From positions 186,001 to 250,000 of the forward strand of contig JBKEDE010000011.1 in assembly GCA_047975265.1 (NCBI GenBank): a DNA stretch of 64,000 bases, in the 5' to 3' direction. The DNA is from UJ101 sp047975265. GTDB lineage: Bacteria > Bacteroidota > Bacteroidia > Flavobacteriales > UJ101. The notes under the pieces were generated by a model. The model was not told where the DNA came from and ran no database searches. It saw only the letters and a program-made list of their open reading frames with translations. The stretch's first letter is position 1. Every line of letters starts with the position of its first letter. Positions 61,896-64,000 of this stretch are shown in pieces. The position numbers and the translations under genes are program-made.

Positions 61896-64000
61896 ATGAA
61901 AAGTTTTAGATCAGAAATAGAAAATCCCATTGTTGCTAAAGATATTATTGAACTGGATAAAAAAATTCGTCTGTATAAAAATGGAAAATTAGATGATACC
62001 CGGTTTAAAAGTCTTCGTCTGGCAAGAGGTATCTATGGACAGCGACAACCCGGTGTTCAAATGGTTCGTATTAAAATACCGTTTGGTAAATTTTCTTCTC
62101 AACAATTACGAAAATTAGCCGATGTATCGGATGAATATTCAAGAGGACGATTGCACGTTACGACCAGACAAGATGTTCAAATACATCATGTTAATATTAA
62201 TAGAACACCACAATTGTGGGAAGAATTAGAGCAAAGTAGCCTCACAATTCGAGAGGCCTGTGGAAATGTTGTTCGAAACATTACAGCCTCTGAAACATCC
62301 GGTATAGACCCTGATGAAGCTTTTGATGTTTCTCCTTATGCTTATGCCTTGTTTCAATATTTACTTCGAAATCCTATGTGTCAGGAAATGGGTAGAAAAT
62401 TCAAAATATCCTTTTCTGCTTCAGACAAAGATGTCGCAGTAAGTTTTATTCATGATTTAGGTTTTATAGCTAAAATCAAAGATGGAAAACGTGGTTTTAA
62501 AGTTATGTTGGGAGGAGGAATTGGGGCTCAACCTCTCCATGCACAAATAGCTTATGAATTTTTACCTGAAGATAAAATAATTCCTTTTACAGAAGGCGTA
62601 TTGCGTGTGTTTGATTATTATGGAGAGCGTACTAAGCGTATGAAAGCACGTATGAAATTTTTATTAAAAGAAGTCGGATTGGAAGAATTTTTAAGATTGG
62701 TAAAGAATGAAGAAAAAGCCTTACCTCATCATTCTTACCCAATAGATACTTCTGCTTTTGAGCAAGAAATTATATTGCCTACATTTCAACCTACATCGGT
62801 AAAAATTGATAATCCGGAAGAATTTGAGGTATGGAAAAAAACCAACGTTATAAAGCAAAAACAATCCGGTTTATTAGCTGTGGGTATTCGACTGATTTTA
62901 GGAGATTTTTATACTACTGAAGCTCGAAAGTTAGCTGATATCATTGAAAAATACAGTAACAATGAAGCTCGATTTACCATAGGACAAGGTATATTGTTAC
63001 GTAACATTAAAGAGGAATATTTACCTGAAATTTATCTTCTTCTAAAAGAAATCGGGTTTTCAAAATCAGGATACAAAACAACCGTTGATATAGCTTCCTG
63101 TCCGGGAACTGATACGTGTAATTTAGGGATTTCCAGTAGTACAGGGATTGCACGAGAACTTGAAAAAGTAATCGAAAATGAATATTCTGAATTTATATCC
63201 AATCAAGATATTACCATTAAAGTAAGTGGCTGTATGAATGCCTGTGGGCAACACAGTTTAGCCCAAATCGGTTTTCAAGGAATGAGTATTAAATCCGGAG
63301 AATTGGTCGCTCCTGCTCTTCAAGTTTTATTAGGAGGAGGAATTTTAGGCAATGGCGAAGGTCGTTTTGCCGATAAAGTTATCAAAATACCCAGTAAAAG
63401 AGGGCTACAAGCTCTACGATTACTATTGAATGATTATAAATCGAAGAAAGAAGAACGTGAAAACTTTTTAGATTATTACGACCGTCAAGGAAAAATATAC
63501 TTTTTTGATTTGTTAAAAGAATTATCTCAAACCGATAATTTAACAGAGGATGATTACATAGATTGGGGACATGAAAAACCTTATATCAAATCAATTGGTG
63601 TAGGAGAATGTGCTGCTGTGATAATAGATTTGGTAGCGACTCTTTTATTTGAAAGTGAGGAGAAGATAAGTTTTGCACAAGAGAATCTTGAAGTGGGAAA
63701 CTGGGCGGATAGTATCTATCATTCCTATTCCTCTTTAGTCAATAGTGCCAAGGCTTTATTAACCTCTGACCAGCATGAAACCAATCGTTATAACACCATT
63801 ATCAAACAATTTGACGAATATTATGTTAAAACAGGTAAAATTCAATTGAATCATTCATTTGAAAGTTTGGTTAATCAAATAAAAAATAATAACCCTACTG
63901 AAGATTTTGCCCGTAATTATTTAGATTTAGCAAAATTATTCTATAAAAAAGTAGATCATTTTCGTGTAAATCAATTAATAAAAGACAAAAAAATTACTGA
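61896..64000 (+). CDS. Sulfite reductase (siroheme/4Fe-4S) with C-terminal HEPN-like domain, 3' end cut by window
   Basis: At least 701 codons from ATG 61896. The ferredoxin-like N terminus and LHVTTRQDVQIHH and GNVVRNITASE segments are those of siroheme nitrite/sulfite reductases. Cluster Cys: 402 and 408 in SCPGTDTC, 446 and 450 in GCMNAC. Beyond about residue 580 there is an added helical region (WADSIYHSYSSLVNSAKALL, about 600-620) that resembles HEPN domains. Sulfite, rather than nitrite, is favoured because of the cysteine leaders upstream. It converts sulfite to sulfide for cysteine synthesis. Confidence 0.88.
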   Translation, partial: MKSFRSEIENPIVAKDIIELDKKIRLYKNGKLDDTRFKSLRLARGIYGQRQPGVQMVRIKIPFGKFSSQQLRKLADVSDEYSRGRLHVTTRQDVQIHHVNINRTPQLWEELEQSSLTIREACGNVVRNITASETSGIDPDEAFDVSPYAYALFQYLLRNPMCQEMGRKFKISFSASDKDVAVSFIHDLGFIAKIKDGKRGFKVMLGGGIGAQPLHAQIAYEFLPEDKIIPFTEGVLRVFDYYGERTKRMKARMKFLLKEVGLEEFLRLVKNEEKALPHHSYPIDTSAFEQEIILPTFQPTSVKIDNPEEFEVWKKTNVIKQKQSGLLAVGIRLILGDFYTTEARKLADIIEKYSNNEARFTIGQGILLRNIKEEYLPEIYLLLKEIGFSKSGYKTTVDIASCPGTDTCNLGISSSTGIARELEKVIENEYSEFISNQDITIKVSGCMNACGQHSLAQIGFQGMSIKSGELVAPALQVLLGGGILGNGEGRFADKVIKIPSKRGLQALRLLLNDYKSKKEERENFLDYYDRQGKIYFFDLLKELSQTDNLTEDDYIDWGHEKPYIKSIGVGECAAVIIDLVATLLFESEEKISFAQENLEVGNWADSIYHSYSSLVNSAKALLTSDQHETNRYNTIIKQFDEYYVKTGKIQLNHSFESLVNQIKNNNPTEDFARNYLDLAKLFYKKVDHFRVNQLIKDKKIT

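Overview
The window is a piece of a low-GC (roughly one third G+C by eye) chromosome from the Bacteroidota, most likely class Flavobacteriia. The evidence is the gene content (single-chain PurL, zinc-less RecQ, GIN-domain adhesin-like protein, DUF2027-Smr protein, AddA-type helicase with fused nuclease), the lack of Shine-Dalgarno sequences, and repeated matches to the Bacteroidota -7 promoter box TAnnTTTG upstream of genes.

Layout. 1-5.8 kb is a surface-polysaccharide cluster: six glycosyltransferases (the first cut by the window edge) and a NodB-type deacetylase, in divergent and convergent groups. 6-7.2 kb holds a small beta-barrel-like protein and a PhnA-type protein. 7.2-8.0 kb is a degraded stretch with a possible small RNA and a broken IS5-type transposase. 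8.0-16.7 kb holds thiol peroxidase and the purine operon purL-purE-purC-purF-(DUF2461)-purM. Next come rpe, tRNA-Arg, prfC and priA, a nucleoside phosphorylase, a SUI1 factor, surE, a tail-specific protease and a peptide-type ABC permease (16.8-27.2 kb). 27.2-28.0 kb is a second graveyard with RHS and ISAs1-type remnants. A GIN-domain protein and a candidate structured RNA follow. The minus-strand run kdsD-tatC-RDD-AhpD-like-Smr-P1B ATPase-nitroreductase (29.2-35.2 kb) is divergent from recQ. An M13 peptidase, a broken IS1595 transposase and two copies of a palindromic tandem repeat lie at 37.5-41 kb. 41-61 kb is mostly housekeeping: gamma carbonic anhydrase-like protein, thiamine pyrophosphokinase, citrate synthase, an amidinotransferase-fold hydrolase, serine dehydratase, RF2, tRNA-Ser, LysA, AddA-like helicase-nuclease, acyl-CoA synthetase, DEAD-box helicase, acyl-CoA carboxylase beta and a TPR protein.

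The most interesting region is the right end (61.1-64 kb). Two tandem, cysteine-codon-rich short reading frames precede a DUF2061 gene and a sulfite reductase. The first starts almost at its promoter's predicted start site, ends in two adjacent Cys codons, and is followed by an intrinsic terminator. The base stretch spanning its last Cys codons is complementary to the terminator's left arm. This has the architecture of a cysteine-sensing ribosome-mediated attenuator for sulfur assimilation. The model is inferred from sequence alone.
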